A stretch of 64,000 bases of DNA from Mnemiopsis leidyi (lineage: Eukaryota > Ctenophora > Tentaculata > Lobata > Bolinopsidae), in assembly GCA_000226015.1 (NCBI GenBank), contig JH156524.1:68415-132414 (forward strand), written 5' to 3'. The position numbers were made by a program, and so were the translations under genes. Positions 13,801 through 28,800 of the stretch are shown one piece after another (within the stretch, counting starts at the first letter, position 1; each line of letters begins with the position of its first letter). The notes under the pieces were generated by a model. That model worked only from the letters and a program-made list of their open reading frames with translations, was not told where the DNA came from and ran no database searches.

Positions 13801-16800
13801 TATGTTAAATTATTCACACAGTCACATATTCAGTCAAGATTACTGCTTATTAACAATTACACACACACTCTAGAAGATGACAGAAGTGTAACAAACTAGA
13901 TTTCACACTCACTGTCGTCAATGGAAACAGAAATCTCATTCTCCCCGGGAGGGCTGCTGTCCTTGGCCTGAGCACTAGCTTTAGCCTGGTTCTCCTGGAA
14001 TATGTTCCACTCGGCAGGGCTGAGTTTCACGTCGTAGCTGCCGTCAGAGTTGGCAGTGGGGGCAGGAGAGAGGTTGATGCCGGCAAAACCGTTGGAGAGC
14101 ATGATCATCTTCCAGAGAGGGGCGGGTATGTGGAGGAGGTAGTCACCACCTTCGAGGTCAGGGTTAGAGAGAGAGAACCGGGTTAGGGGGACAGGAATGC
14201 TGTTAGAGGGGGCTGCTTTATCGGCTCAGACAATAGTGATAAAGTTGTGCTTGCTTTACTTATTTATCTTAAAGAAATATAGAGATAAACGATGCTTCAA
14301 GGCTTTTTTGAGAAAAATATAGTATACAAGTTGAAAAGGCCAGCAATCTGGCTAGCCGCATCAAGTCAAAAAGGGAATGAGATAATCTTTAGCATGACAC
14401 ATTTCCTGATTGTCTATAGTCTTAGAAGAAGAATCGACTAAAAAGCAGAAAACGAGAATCAGAATGAGTAACTTGAGCGATCTGGTACTCCGGTTAGTCG
14501 AACAAAGAAAAAAGAATCAATCATCTGTAAACATTGTAATGCAGAAAGAAAACAAGCAACAACAAATTAGTGGGTGGATCTGATTCAAATAACTGTTGAT
14601 TCTGGAGTCACGGTTCGAGGCAAGATTGTTGAACACTTTCTAAATACTAAATCATAAATCTACGTGGTCAACAACTTTGCCTGACCCCGATGCCCATGGT
14701 CATGTAATCACGTGGTTAATAATCACGTGAGACGGAAATTTCATCACATGACGTACTGGCTTGAAGTGACACAGAGATGCTATCATCTCCCTCCTGGTTG
14801 ATCTTGTCTTGGTTGTCGTTAAACTGTTTCATCTCAACTTCCGTCAGACGCAGAATAAGGATGCCGTTAGCTTCCGTGGGCTTAGCGTTGATGCCCTCGA
14901 AGCCTCCGTTGTTCTTCAAAGTCTCGTAGTGTCCTTTGTGGAACTTGAGAATGTAGTGACCGCCTGGTGTTGCAGGTGTTTTGCTGTTACGTCGTGAAGC
15001 AGACATTTACGAAATTTTCCCTCTAGAAAAATTGTAAATTCCATTAACCAGAGCCAGTAAATATTAAACAAAACGGGTTATACTGTACTAGACAGAAGCA
15101 CGGACAACATACTAGGATCACGAGTGATGTTGACACCCTCAGCAGCAGCTCCCTCGGCTCCCTTCTTCTGGTTGTCCTGGAAGATCTGCCACTGAGCTGC
15201 AGTCAGGGTAACAGTCCTGACACCGTCACGGCCAGGAGTGGGGTTGGGGGTGGGGGTTATACCCGCGAAACCGTTGTTAGCTTGGATGATGGACCAGAGT
15301 CCGGCAGGGATTTGGAGGACGAAGTTTCCACCTTGAGGGAAAAATTAGCTGTAATATCAACTAAGGGTTACTTCTCTTAATTTTCTTTTTAAGGAAACCA
15401 GCATAATGTTGCAAATTGGTTAGATAGCAAGATAGCATAGATTAAGATAGATTAATAGGATGAAAGAAAAAAGAGAGGTATCAGATAGATAAGAGTTTCG
15501 AGCATAAACAGGATTGAGAATTCGACAATTTTACAAGTCCGAGGTTACAGCAGCCCGGTGCCTATTTTTAACCCAGTAATGATTGCATACAACAGTACGA
15601 TTTCAGATGTGATTGGAAATATTTTGACCGCGGTAGATATCAGTAAATCAATGTAATTTTCCCTAGCAAGAAGGTAAAAAGAATGAAAGGTAGTTTAAAA
15701 AGATAAGATGTATCTAAGTAAACCGAAAATCATAATTGTTTGATCTTTCGATTTCGATAGTGCCCGTAAGGGCTTATCTTAGGCCTTGAAAAGACATTAA
15801 TAATTAAGACAAAGCTGAATCACAGAATTTAAGTAGTAAGATTTTAACATTGAATTAGATTATATAGAGAGACAGATAAAGTAAGAATAGACAGCGAATC
15901 AGCAAATAGACAAGGTGTATCCGTACTGGCATCCTGAGCGACAGAGATGTTGTCTCCAGCAGCAGGAGCAGCAGGAGCAGCAGCAGGAGCGGGAACTGGA
16001 GGTTTCTTCTGGTTATCCTGGAAGATCTTCCATTGTGCAGGGGTCAGCTTCACAGTTCGGCTGCCGTCAGCGTTAGGCTTGGGGTTGGGTGTCGGGGTGA
16101 TTCCGGCCAGGCCGTTGTTTTGGAGGATGATGACCCACAGAGCAGCAGGGATTTTCAGGACAAACTTTCCACCTGAGTCGAGGTAAGTTAGAGTACACAT
16201 ATCTTCAAATGTTTAAACTTGCTTTAAGTGAGATTGTACATGCAACATGGTTTATGGCCGAACAGCGAACGGACAACATTTTGGTGATATTTAATGTTAA
16301 GTATTCTGTTCAAAATTAAGCTGGAATTTGGTACCATTCCTCCAGTTTCTGCTGTCAATCAATAACAGATAAAATAGTAACGTTGTCGTATAGACCATGC
16401 TGAATACCTTTATTTATACTTCCATACTATAAATACTTAAAAAGGACAACAAAAGAAGGTCATCGAGTTAATTATTCGTCAAGTTTTAAATACCATATGT
16501 AAATTTGGTCCAATAAAGCGCAGTGTACAAAGTTCAACAGAGTGTACTACAGTTAGCAGTTAGCACGCTAGACAACAGCTACAGATGAATGCTTTACAAC
16601 TGACAGGAACTAAGAAATGATGAAGATAAAGATCTTTCTAGAAAAACAACTTATAAGAGTTGGTTGCTGAAGACCGTTTTGGGCCGTAAGACGGTCAAGT
16701 AACTTTAACAGTGCTGATACAACCATCGTTTATATAACTGTGCTAAAGTAACCAATAACCATGGTTGATGTTAACTGGTAACTAACTGAAGTAACCGTGC

Positions 16801-19800
16801 TAACGTACTAGGATCCTGTTGAACAGTGATGTTATCTCCAGCCTCATCAGCATCAGATCTGATCTTCTCCGGGACGGACTCGTCTACTGGAACCAACATG
16901 GAGGGTTTCTTCATGTTGTCCTGGAAGATCTGCCACTGAGCCGGGGTCAGCTTGACTGTTCGACTACCGTCAGTGTTGGGAGTAGGGTTGGGGGTGGGGG
17001 TGATGCCCTCAAACCGCTCGTTTGTCATCAAGACCGTCCACAAGGCAGATGGGATTTGCAGGATGTAGTTTCCACCTTGGATGGTTTGTTTGGCAAGCGG
17101 AATTTTGGTCAATTTGCCCTTAGGCGAGGGTTGAAATACTACAATAGATTTTTTTCAAATTGACGAAAGTTTCGCTCAAATGATGTGAACAGGTGAACTT
17201 AAAAATTTCGGTTATTTTCGCGCGGATAAAAACACTTCAACAGGAACGAAAGGAACATACTGCTGTCCTGCTGTACAGAGATATCACCAGGTGACGGTTT
17301 GTCTTCAGGGGCAGTTCCAGCCGGCTGAGCTGGAACTGGAACTGGAGGTTTCTTCAGGTTATCCTGGAAGATCTGCCATTGTGCAGGGGTCAAGATCACG
17401 GTGAAACTACCGTCATCGTTAGGCTTGGACTGTGGGGCAGGTTCTATTCCTTCGAATCCTCTGTTTTGTTGGATGATTATCCACATGGCTCCTGGTATCC
17501 GTAGAACGAATTTGCCACCTTTGAGATAAAGTTATGGTGAAAAAACTCTCAAGTTGAGTTAGAGTCTGCTGGAAAAGAGCTGGACATGCGAAATACGGCT
17601 CTAGGTGAAGAAGGTTTTTGGTAGGATAAGGGAGCAAATGACAAATACTGCACATTTGTACTGCACATTCTATGTACGGTATATATGCTATAATATCTGT
17701 CTATACAAGTAACAATGTGAAAATTGGATACATATGGCAAGACTTGCTTCATGTAAAATAGAGAACCATCAAATGACGAATGTAAGATTCAAATTAGAAG
17801 GAGGGGTGAAGAGACTTAGCAGTAAGCTTGATAACAAAAGCTGAGTCCACTGCTCAAGTTGTGAAAAGCTTGTGAGAGGGTTGCTGAAGGTTGGTAAACG
17901 CCAAACGATAAATTGTCAACGTTTAAGTATAAGAAAAGTAAGACGGTAGTTTGGCTGATGTGTTGGTGCGATAACAAAATAAGAAAATAATCATGCAAGG
18001 TATAGTAAACATTAAACAGATAATTGTTTCTAATTCCGATTGAGGTTTATATTTATAGATCCTTAATCCAATGCTATTTAAAGATATATTCAATACTCTG
18101 TATATCAGATGTCAGCTATATGCTGCAGATAAGTAGATGTGGAAACGTGAAGAAATAAAAAGGTTTAAAACTTGTCACAGAGGTTGACATATTGGCAAGC
18201 TGCCAGGCTGAGATATAAATAAAACACGTGCTACAAGATTTACAAGATTGACATAAACGAATAAGTCACGTGCTATGGGGCAGGTAAAGACGTACTGGGA
18301 TCGTTGGTTACAGTGATACTGTCATCAGAAGGTTTCTCTGAAGGTCCTGTTCCCGGTTCCAAAGCTGGAGCGGCAATTGGGGGCTTCTTTTGATTTTCTT
18401 GGAAGATCTGCCATTGAGCAGGGTTCAGAGTAACCGTGTAGGTTCCATCAGTGTTGGGTTTGGGGTTTGGAGTTGGTTTGATTCCCTCGAAACCGTTGTT
18501 TTGGATGATGATGGTCCAGAGATTGGCAGGAATGAGCAACACGAATTTACCACCTTCGAAAGAAATTGCATTCAGTAATTATAACTATTTCGAATAAGGT
18601 CGATGCTTTTTAGGTTTATTTAGGTTTATTACAAAACTGCATTAAAAAGTGGCATAAGAAGTTGGAATAAAACATCACTTATGCGTATGGAGAGAGGTGC
18701 TTTGATATTTTTGAGATAAAATTTAAAACTGGTCTAGGTTATAAAGCAAAGGTATATCAGGTGTGATTATTTCTATTAGGGCCAGCAGCTGAATAAAACA
18801 TTATGTTTTAGATGTATAACATTTTTGGGAAAAATATCGCTGATATAAGTATCGGGCTATTTTTCTAATGATGAGATATCTTTAAGAAAATAAATGTGCA
18901 CTGCACAAATATATTGGAAAAAGGAATTGAGCAGAGATCAATTTTGTGTTAAGTACTTAAGCACATGTTGAGTTGGCCATGTGGTCAAAATATTCATTAC
19001 TATTATTTTTTTTATGGACACATGATAAGACCTTTAAAATCCACTATATTCTATAAAATTATTTAGCCCAGATCCCAATGCTTCTGAAGAGTGAAAGTAT
19101 AACACTGGCTGAGACCAATCCATGAGATTTTGCAAGGCAGAGACGTACTGCGATCCTTGGTGACAGAGATTTCATCGTCATCGGGCATTCTAGCAGGGAC
19201 AGGAAGTGGAGATTTCTTCTGGTTATCCTGGAACACCTTCCACTGAGTTACTGTTAGGGTAACAGTGTAACTTCCATCAGGATTAGGTTTGGGGTTAGGA
19301 GTAGGTCTGATTCCTTCAAACGTCTTGTTCTGTACTAGTATTGTCCACATTGTTGCAGGGATTTGTAGGATATACTTACCACCTTATAAGATTAGTAGTG
19401 TTACCCCACAATATACTAGAACTCCCATGTAAAGATAAAGGTCAACATGCAGAGTTTGAAGGTTGGTTCTTGAGGTTATATAATATACATATAATGGCCT
19501 TTCGAGAAAGAACTCGTTATATCCGGAAAAACAAACAATAATCAAGCCTAGACCAAAATCTCATTGCACTGATGAGCCCAAAAATGAAGTGACCCTTACT
19601 TTATAGAACTAACATCTATATCCTCTGACAAAAATCGGTGGAAACGGGAAGATTTATGCCCAAAAAAGCTATGAATTCGCCCCATGCAGTGCCCCACGAA
19701 CACGTATTAATATGTAACGCACTGGGGTTCTGGGTTATAGATATTGTCTCATCAGAAGGCTCTTTTGGAGGAGGTATTTCCATTAGAGGAACTGGTGTTT

Positions 19801-22800
19801 TCTCCTGGAAAACCTGCCACTGGACTATAGTCAAGACCACAGTATAGCTGCCGTCAGGATTTGGTTTTGGGTTCGGAGTAGGATTGATTCCCTCAAATGT
19901 CATTTTTTCTAACAGCAAAGTCCACAAGTTTGCAGGGATTCGGAGAACAAAATTGCCACCTTGAAGGGTAAGTTGCGTTATCGCTCAATATCCCAACTTA
20001 TCAAGAGAGGCTTTCCCGGTAGAAGTATCATGCATTAACTCTTCTAAGACTCTATTATTCTAGACTCTACACAATCACATATAACCGTTTGTTTTCAGTC
20101 ATCTTACACCCTCAAAAGATATATAGTATAAACTAGGATGAAAGACTTAACATTACATTTGAAGAAAAATTTAGATTTTTGCGAAGTTTGGCTGTCTTAT
20201 TAATGAGCTGAGTTCGATTAGAAAGTGCATAAGCTAACTTCATCTTTTGAGAAAAGACGCCCCAGACAAAGTAAAAAAGCAACGACCAGAACAGACCCTC
20301 AAGGCTAATTTTGCCCAAGAACATGCTGCAAGTGAATTTGAAACGCACTCGGGTCATTAGTTACGGATATTTTTTCATCAGGTTGCTTTGCCGGTTCAGA
20401 GGCAGGGACTGGAAGAGGAGTTTTCTTTTGGTTGTCCTGGAAGACCTTCCACTGAGTTACAGTTAGAGTAACAGTGTAACTTCCATCAGGATTAGGTTTG
20501 GGGTTAGGAGTAGGTCTGATTCCTTCAAACGTCTTGTTCTGTATCAGTATTGTCCACATTGTTGCAGGGATATGTAGGATATACTTACCACCTTGGATTG
20601 TTGGTCAAATTATTCAAAATTATCTTGTAACAGACCTCGTTATGTGATGTGCTTCATTGGTCCCAAATACTTGGAAATTTAGATGCATCGAAACATTGTG
20701 TATACTAGCATTAGAGAGTGAGGGTGAATAAAAGCTTGCACAGTCCAAGAAAAACTAAAAAAAGGGAGAAATCGGAAAATGTGCAAAATGAAAATTAAGG
20801 ATAAAACTCTTTTTACAGTAAAATCATCAAGCCTGCATGTAGTTGAGGATGTGGATACTTTTTTGAGAAAAGCAAGAAAAGATTTCAAAAAAGAACAATT
20901 TTCATTTTGGCTGATCGGTGTGGTTATTAGGGACGTACTGGGATCCTGTGTTACGGCGATTCCGCTTGCGGGTTCATCTTCAGGTCTCTCAGAATCTTTC
21001 TCAGTTGTCCTAGGTTCCTTTCCAGGAGCAGTTTTCTCAGGTTCCTTTCCAGGACTAGTTTTCTCAGGTTCTGCGGGAACAGGTACTGGAGGTTTTTTCT
21101 GGTTGTCCTGGAATACATTCCACTGGATTGCAGTCAGTTTTACTGTGTAGCTTCCATCAGGATTAGGTTTTGGGTTTGGAGTAGGTCTGATACCCTCGAA
21201 TCTCTTGTTCTGTATCAGTATCGTCCACAACGCCGCAGGAATTTGCAGAACAAATTTACCTCCTTGGGTGTTGAAAAGGGATAAAATTTGGTTCAAAAAA
21301 GGCTGAGCTTGTTATAGAGATCTGATTAAAGTCGAAGCAAAAATTTTTGTCATTCTTAAGACATCTGTTTTACATATTCTCTCAAAAAAAAAGTAGTCCT
21401 ATCATTTAAAATGTGTCGATTCAGGAACGAGCGGCAAAGAGTCAGGATTAGGTTCTTTTTTAAAAATATTATAGGGTTTTCAAAAGGCAAGATGTACATT
21501 GCAGCAGATTCTCAAGGTATTGAATAGAACCTACTGGGTTCTTGTGTTACGGTGATTTCATCTGAGGGCTTTTCCTCTGGTTTTTTCTCAGGTTCCTGAG
21601 GTTCCTTTCCAGGAGCAGTTTTCTCAGGTTCCTTTCCAGGAGCAGGTTTCTCAGGATCTGCAGGAACAGGTACTGGAGGTTTTTTCTGGTTGTCCTGGAA
21701 GACATTCCACTGGATTGTGGTCAGTTTCACTGTGTAACTTCCATCAGGATTAGGTTTTGGGTTTGGAGTAGGTCTAATTCCCTCGAATCTCTTGTTTTGT
21801 ATCAGTATCGTCCACAACGGCGCGGGAATTTGTAGAACGTGTTTACCACCTTCAAAATCAGCGATTTGTTACTAAGGTACTACTCTTACGGCTAGGATAG
21901 ATAACGTTTAAAAATGTTGATATTTTTGGAGGTAAGGTAAACTAGCTGCAGCCTGCAAGGCTGAAGGAAAATAAGATATATTTATTTTTGTCTAACTAAA
22001 TTTCGTAAGTATCTACAATACTAGTATCACTAAAATATTAGTCTCACTAAAACTCAAAAGATTGGTGTTGAAACAGATGTGAGAGAATGCAATAACCATG
22101 TAGCGTGTAATACTTAATGACGATATGTTGCATTTCTAAGAAGATTCATGCGGAGGTAAACACAATAAAATGTGCTGACTTTTACAAATTTCAAAACACA
22201 GAAATCGCTCAAGTATGTTCTCAATTTTTCAAAAGGGGGTGTAATGTATTTAATAAACAAGACATTTTCAGTCAAAATAAGGTTGTCACTAAGACGGAGT
22301 ATTGCTTTGAAAATTTTGTGATACTTCTTTAATTGTGAAGGAAACGGTAATGTTTGGTTGGAAGCAAACAAGAGATATACATTGGGCTCTAAACAGGAAT
22401 TAAGTCGATGCAAAAAAGGCTACATTTTTCAACATACTAGGATCTTTGGTGACAGTAATTTCATCTGATGGTTCATTAGAGGGTTTTTCTGATGGTTTAT
22501 CAGGTTTATCTGATGGCTTATCAGGTTTATCTGATGGCTTATCAGTTGGTTCTTTCCCTGGTTTAGGCTCAGCTGGAACAGGAATTGGAGGTTTCTTCTG
22601 GTTATCTTGGAAGATCTGCCATTGTGCAGGGGTCAGCTTTACAGTGCGACTACCATCAGGATTGGGTTTAGGGTTTGGCGATGGTTTGATTCCCTCGAAT
22701 GTCTTGTTCTGCATCAGAATGGGCCACAACTTGTCAGGGATTTGCAGGACAAAATTTCCACCTTGAGAGATTGTAGAATATTTAAGACTTTTCACAGAAA

Positions 22801-25800
22801 ACAGAATGAGTTTTCATATGCTTTGTAAAGAGTCTCTCCACATTCTTAAAGTTTAACGGCTAAGCATGCAAATGCATCATATCCAATGATGCATTATATC
22901 CAATGATATCTATTATCTTATAATCGACTGCTTATCTGCTTAGTGAAATAACAAATGATATGATTTCTTATCAGAATTAATTCCTTTATAAGACAAAAAG
23001 CTGTTTTTAAGATAGAAGAAGCAGAGAAGAGCATTTTCGGAGGATAAAATTTTTCGAAGCTGGATCTTTCTCATCAACATTCCATCAATGATGCAAGGAT
23101 TTCAAGCTATGAAAATGATTTCATTACCAATATATAAAATGCATGAAGAAGGGAAAATGTAAAGATGGAGCAGTGGGGTAAGGTCCATTAAAATGTGAAG
23201 GACTGTTAGTTGGCGATAATGCTTGGATAATGGTTTTAAGGGGAAGTTCATTCCAAAATCTAGTAGAACTTGAATTAGTTAAGGATTGGATGCAGTATCT
23301 TAAGAAAACAGCTTATAGGCAGCTTAACGTACTAGGATCTTGCTGAACAGAAATGCTGTCGTCAGGTTTATCCGTAGGTTCTTTATCCCCACCATCAGGT
23401 TTTGAATCATCTGGCTTAGAAGCAGCAGGCTTTGCCTCATCTGGCTTAGAAGCCGGCTTTGCCTCATCTGGCTTAGGAGCAGCAGGCTTTGCCTCATCTG
23501 GCTTAGGAGCAGCAGGCTTTGCCTCTTTGGGTTTAGGGCTTGTCGTCTTGGGAGCATCAGCTTCAGGAGCATCAGCTGGCGCAGCTTCAGGCTCCTTGGC
23601 ATCATGCGCAGCAGCAGATTTCTTCATGTTTTCTTGGAAGATGTTAAACTGAATTGGATTCAATTTGAGATTGTAGCTGCCATCTGAGATTGGGTGAGGG
23701 TTGGGCAAAGGCTTGATTCCCTCGAATCCATTGATGTTTTTGATTATTCTCCACATGGGTCCAGGTATGTTGATTATGAATTTGCCACCTAAAAATTACA
23801 GGGTTAAAGCTTCATTAAAAAAGCAACCTGGACCATCGCCTTAATCTATCAACTAGATTTATGTGATTTATTGCAATTTTTCACGATTGATTGTACAAAA
23901 TTTCAAGTCTAAAATGAATCTACGAAAGCTTGAAATAACATGATGATTAGAATAGGACCTACGGTCTTTTTTGATGACGATGTTATCTAAAACTATTTGA
24001 GCGGGAGCTTTTTCCTTCTTGGGAGCGGGCTCATTTTTCTTGGAGTCTTTATTTGCTTCATTAGGTGAAGGCTTTTTCTTTGACTCTGGAGCTGGTTCAT
24101 CTTTTTTAGCAGGAGTTGGTTCTTCTTTATCAGGGGCTGGTTCTTTTTTGATAGGAGTTGGCGCTTCCTTTGTAGAAGGTGCTGACTCTTCTTTTGTCAC
24201 GGGGGTTGGCTCCTCTTTTGTAGCGGCTGTCGGTTCTTTCTTCAGTGTTGGAGCGGGCTCTTCCTTAACTTCGGGGAGAGACTCTTCTGTCAGCTTTGGG
24301 ATGTCAGGAGCAGCTCCATTTGGCTCAGCTAGAACAGGAATTGGGGGTTTCTTCTGGTTATCTTGGAAGATCTGCCATTCTGCAGGGGTCAGCTTTACAG
24401 TGCGACTACCATCAGGATTGGGTTTGGGGTTTGGTGATGGTTTGATTCCCTCGAATGTCTTGTTCTGCATCAGGATGGGCCACAACTTGTCAGGGATTTG
24501 CAGGACAAACTTACCACCTTGGAGAAAGACAGTTAGGATTTTAATGAAATGATCAGAATATATGCTTTCATGATAAGCCATGCAACGAGAAGCATTGGAA
24601 TTGCAGGAATCGTTTTATACACTTCAAGGTTAAATGTTAAAATGGAGCAAAACCAATATTATGGCGTGGCATTTGATTTTGATTAAGTACATGAACAGGG
24701 TTATTCACATGGAAAGATTGAATAATGATTATGGAGTTGGTGATCGAAACCTATAAGCGCTAATGGACGGCTCATAACGGTGAGAGTTTGTCAAATGAGA
24801 GTTCAATAGACTTATAGACGTTGAACATGCGCTAGTGGGAAATTCAGAAGAGCTGGACACATACTGGAATCTGTCTGTACGTTGATGCTATCGCTAGGCT
24901 GATCTTTTTTGGTATCGTCAACGGGAACAATCTTAGCTGGCTTTTTCATGTTCGCTTGAAATATCTGATACTGCCTAGGGTTGAGCTTGACAGTGAAGCT
25001 TCCGTCAGGATTGGGTTCAGCGTTCGGGGTGGGTTTAATTCCTTTAAACCTTTCGTTGGTTTGTAGAGTTGGCCACAGAGACGCAGGAATTTGTAAAACG
25101 TAGTGTCCACCTTGCGACAAAACGAAATGTTTTAACGAATTTTTTGGTGGAAAGAAAATGTAAACTTAAGCAAAGATGTCAGAACTGAAATGTACAAGCA
25201 AGATAGCCGCGATGCTCAGGAAAATAATGATGAGAAAAACGGGCGTTCATGACAATGCTACAACATACGGAAGTCTCTTTCTATATGAATCTTTTTGTCA
25301 GCTTTAGGGGGAGACTTTTTCTGGGGCTTCTCTCCAGGCTTCTCAGGCTCTTCTACAAGAGAAGTTGACTCAGGTTTCTTTCCAGGAGCAGATTTTTCAG
25401 GTTCTGCAGGAACAAGAACTGGAGGTTTCTTTTGGTTGTCCTGGAAGACATTCCACTGGATTGTGGTAAGTTCCACTGTGTAACTTCCATCAGGATTAAG
25501 TCTAGGGTTCGGAGAAGGTCTGATTCCCTCAAATCTCTTGTTTTGTATCAGAATCGTCCACAAAGACGCAGGGATTTGTAGAACATGTTTACCACCTTGC
25601 CAAAGATAAAACATTAGGCACAGTAAATATATCAATATCGGTTGGAGGCTGTTCAGGGCAGAGCGCTCAGCAGAGCAAGACTTGCCATGGAGTCAAGGCT
25701 TCTTTCAATTTGAGCGATGTAATGATAATGGCAGCTAATCATGCGTGCATAGGACCTAGAGCTAAGAAGCTTGGTGACATGGAGTTGCTTGGTGTTACAG

Positions 25801-28800
25801 ACGACAGTGAAAGAGATATCGAATATGAAACATGGATCAAGATTTGCAATCGAAGAGGATTCCTGAAAGTAATACTCCTTTAAAAGTTTTGTCTTTCAAG
25901 ACTCGTTATGACTATGAGAGCATGGTTATAAAAATAAGGCAAGAAGAAAAGCTGTTGAGCTGCTAGGAGGACTAACGCATAGAGAGAGGTGTCTGTAAAG
26001 TTGAGTGAGATGCTGAGATGCAGACGCAATGTGAAATAGATTCCAATATCCTTACATTGCCAAAAACTAAATAACTAAAAATTCAGGTCAAGAACTTTGG
26101 GGTTCAAAAGTTTAGACGCACTGGGTTCTTTGGTCACGCTAATTTCATCAGTTGGCTTATGTTCTGGCTTCTCTTCTGGCGCCTTTTCGGGTCTTTTAGG
26201 TTCTTTTTCAGGAGCAGATTTCTCAGGTTCTGCTAGAACAGGTACTGGAGGTTTCTTCTGGTTGTCCTGGAAGACATTCCACTGGATTGTGGTCAGTTTC
26301 ACTGTGTAACTTCCATCAGGATTGGGTTTGGGGTTTGGAGTAGGTCTGATACCCTCGAATCTCTTGTTTTGTATCAGAATCGTCCACAACGACGCGGGAA
26401 TTTGTAGAACGTACTTGCCACCTTGAGTAGAATAGTCAATACGTTTCACATTTTGTATTAATGGGTGACTGAGAAACATCTTTTAAACCCTAAAAAGGGA
26501 CTGATCTTTGGAGAAAATTCTGGTAACTTGGTAAAGCAATTACAAACAATACCAAATTGCTCACCGATGCGTAAAAATAAGTCAGATCAGCAAGTAATTT
26601 GACTAAGTATTGCAAGAATTGGAAGAAATTAAAAAAGTTTTTTACTCCAAAATTAAGTTAGTCATGCCAATGCCCAGTAATTTGACGATCTTTCTTGCAC
26701 TTAAAAAAAGACAAGGCATCGTGCATTCATGAAAACGTACGGGGCTCTTGTGTTACGGTGATTTCATCTGAGGGCTTTTCTTCTGGTTTCTTCTCAGTTT
26801 TCTCAGGTTCTCTTCCAGGAGCAGTTTTTTCAGGCTCCTTTCCAGGACTAGTTTTCTCAGGTTCTGCAGGAACAGGAACAGGAGGTTTCTTTTGGTTGTC
26901 CTGGAAGACATTCCACTGGATTGTGGTCAGTTTCACTGTGTAACTTCCATCAGGATTAGGTTTGGGGTTTGGAGTAGGCCTGATCCCCTCGAATCTCTTG
27001 TTTTGTATCAGAATCGTCCACAATGGCGCAGGAATTTGTAGAACGTACTTGCCACCTTGAGTGAAATATTCATACGTTTCACATGTATTATGAGTAAGTA
27101 AGAAAGACCCTTTAATTCCCAAGAAGGGGACCAATGACCAATTTTTGGAGAAAATTATGTAACTTGGTGAAGCAATTACAAAAACGATATCAAAGTGCTC
27201 ACCGATGCTTGAAAAATGTCAGATCAGTAAGAAATCTGACTAAGTATTACAAAATTAAAGATAAGTTGAAAAAAGTTTTTAACTCCAAAATTAAGTTTCT
27301 CATGCCTGAGCCCAGTTAGTTGAAGATCTTTGTTGCACAAAAAAAGACAAGCATGATATAGTCATGAAAACGTACGGGGCTCCTGTGTGACGGTGATTTC
27401 GTCTGAGGGCTTTTCTTCTGGTTTCTTCTCAGGTTCCTCAGGTTCCTTTCCAGTAACAGTTTTCTCGGGTTCCTTTCCAGGAACAGTTTTCTCAGGTTCT
27501 CTTCCAGGAGCAGTTTTTTCAGGATCCTTTCCAGGACTAGTTTTCTCAGGTTCTGCAGGAACAGGAACTGGAGGTTTCTGCTGGTTGTCCTGGAAGACAT
27601 TCCACTGGATTGTGGTCAGTTTAACTGTGTAACTTCCATCAGGATTAGGTTTGGGGTTCGGAGTAGGTCTGATTCCCTCAAATCTCTTGTTCTGTATCAG
27701 TATCGTCCACAACGGCGCAGGAATTTGTAGAACATGTTTACCACCTTTGACGAAATGGAATACAAAATTCTTCGAAATCAAATTTATGAACTTCAATACA
27801 ATATGGTTTTGGAAGAAAGAAAAAAAGAACCTGAATAACAAATGTTGAATAACCACTAGATGACTTAAATTTTGTAAACTTTCGGTAAACTACGATCTAA
27901 TGCTAAAATTTTGGCTGCACTCAGATGTGTTTGTTGATGATAATGATACATTAGCGTGCACTGCTTTTTTTCAAGTAGACAATGACAAATTGTATAACTG
28001 GGAACTTGCGAAAAGAGATTAAAATAGAAGGATGACCAGTTTCAGTAAAGGTGGGCTGAGACATCATTCCGAGCAAACTAGCAAAGTTAGTTTCTACGAG
28101 ATAAATGACAGAATAAGTGCGGTTAAAGATAAAGAATATTAAGGTTGAAAATTGAAACATCAAAGAATTCATTCCGAGGCAAAAAAAACAAGACGTACTG
28201 GGCTCTCGAGTTACGGTAATTTCGTCTCCAGGTTTTTCCTTCGGTTCCTCGGATGGTTTTTCCTTGGGTTCCTCGGAGGCTTTTTCCTTGGGTTCCTCAG
28301 AGGGTTTTTCCTGAGGCTCCTCCTGGGCTTTTCCAGAAGGATCCTCCGGGGCTTTATCAGAAGGATCCTCTAGGGGGAGAAGCGTGGCAGGCTTCTTGAT
28401 GTTGTCCTGGAACTGCTGCCACTGAGTGATAGTCAGGCGGACAGTGAAGCTGCCATCAGGGTTTTCATCCAGTCTGGGAGATGGTCTTATTCCATCGAAC
28501 CTCTTGTTTACCTCAAGAATCCTCATAAGGGACACGGGTATTTGCAGGTTATACTTCCCACCTTGAAAAGTATGGATTGGTTTAAAGGTAAAGTGATATT
28601 GACAGGACTATCTATCATTAAATGTATGATTAACTTTGAATATAGATACGGAAAATGGTTGCAAAGTACTAACGTGCTAGATAAAATTTTCACAGAAAAA
28701 CTGCACATTTCAAAAAGGTAAATAAAAAGGGAGCAGAACGAAGGCAAACTAAAACATTGCTGAGAAGTGTTGGCGACCGAAACGTACTAGGTTCTCTCTG

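Larger units (their letters stand above)
26422..27744 (-). repeat. Recent tandem duplication of exon plus intron (about 635 bp)
   Basis: Exons 26 and 27 are nearly identical, and the introns following them on the minus strand (27375-27056 and 26740-26422) align along their length, sharing blocks such as ggagaaaatt, aacttggt, agcaattacaaa, gctcaccgatgc, tttttactccaaaattaag and catgaaaacgtacggggct. The step between equivalent donors is 635 bp. Confidence 0.85.

Noticed and set aside
24019-24552. 177-codon plus-strand open frame, and similar Ser/Gly/Phe-rich plus-strand frames across 20779-33600
   Set aside because: They are antisense shadows of the Pro/Glu/Lys linkers of the type A exons; the sense strand has domain motifs and splice sites.
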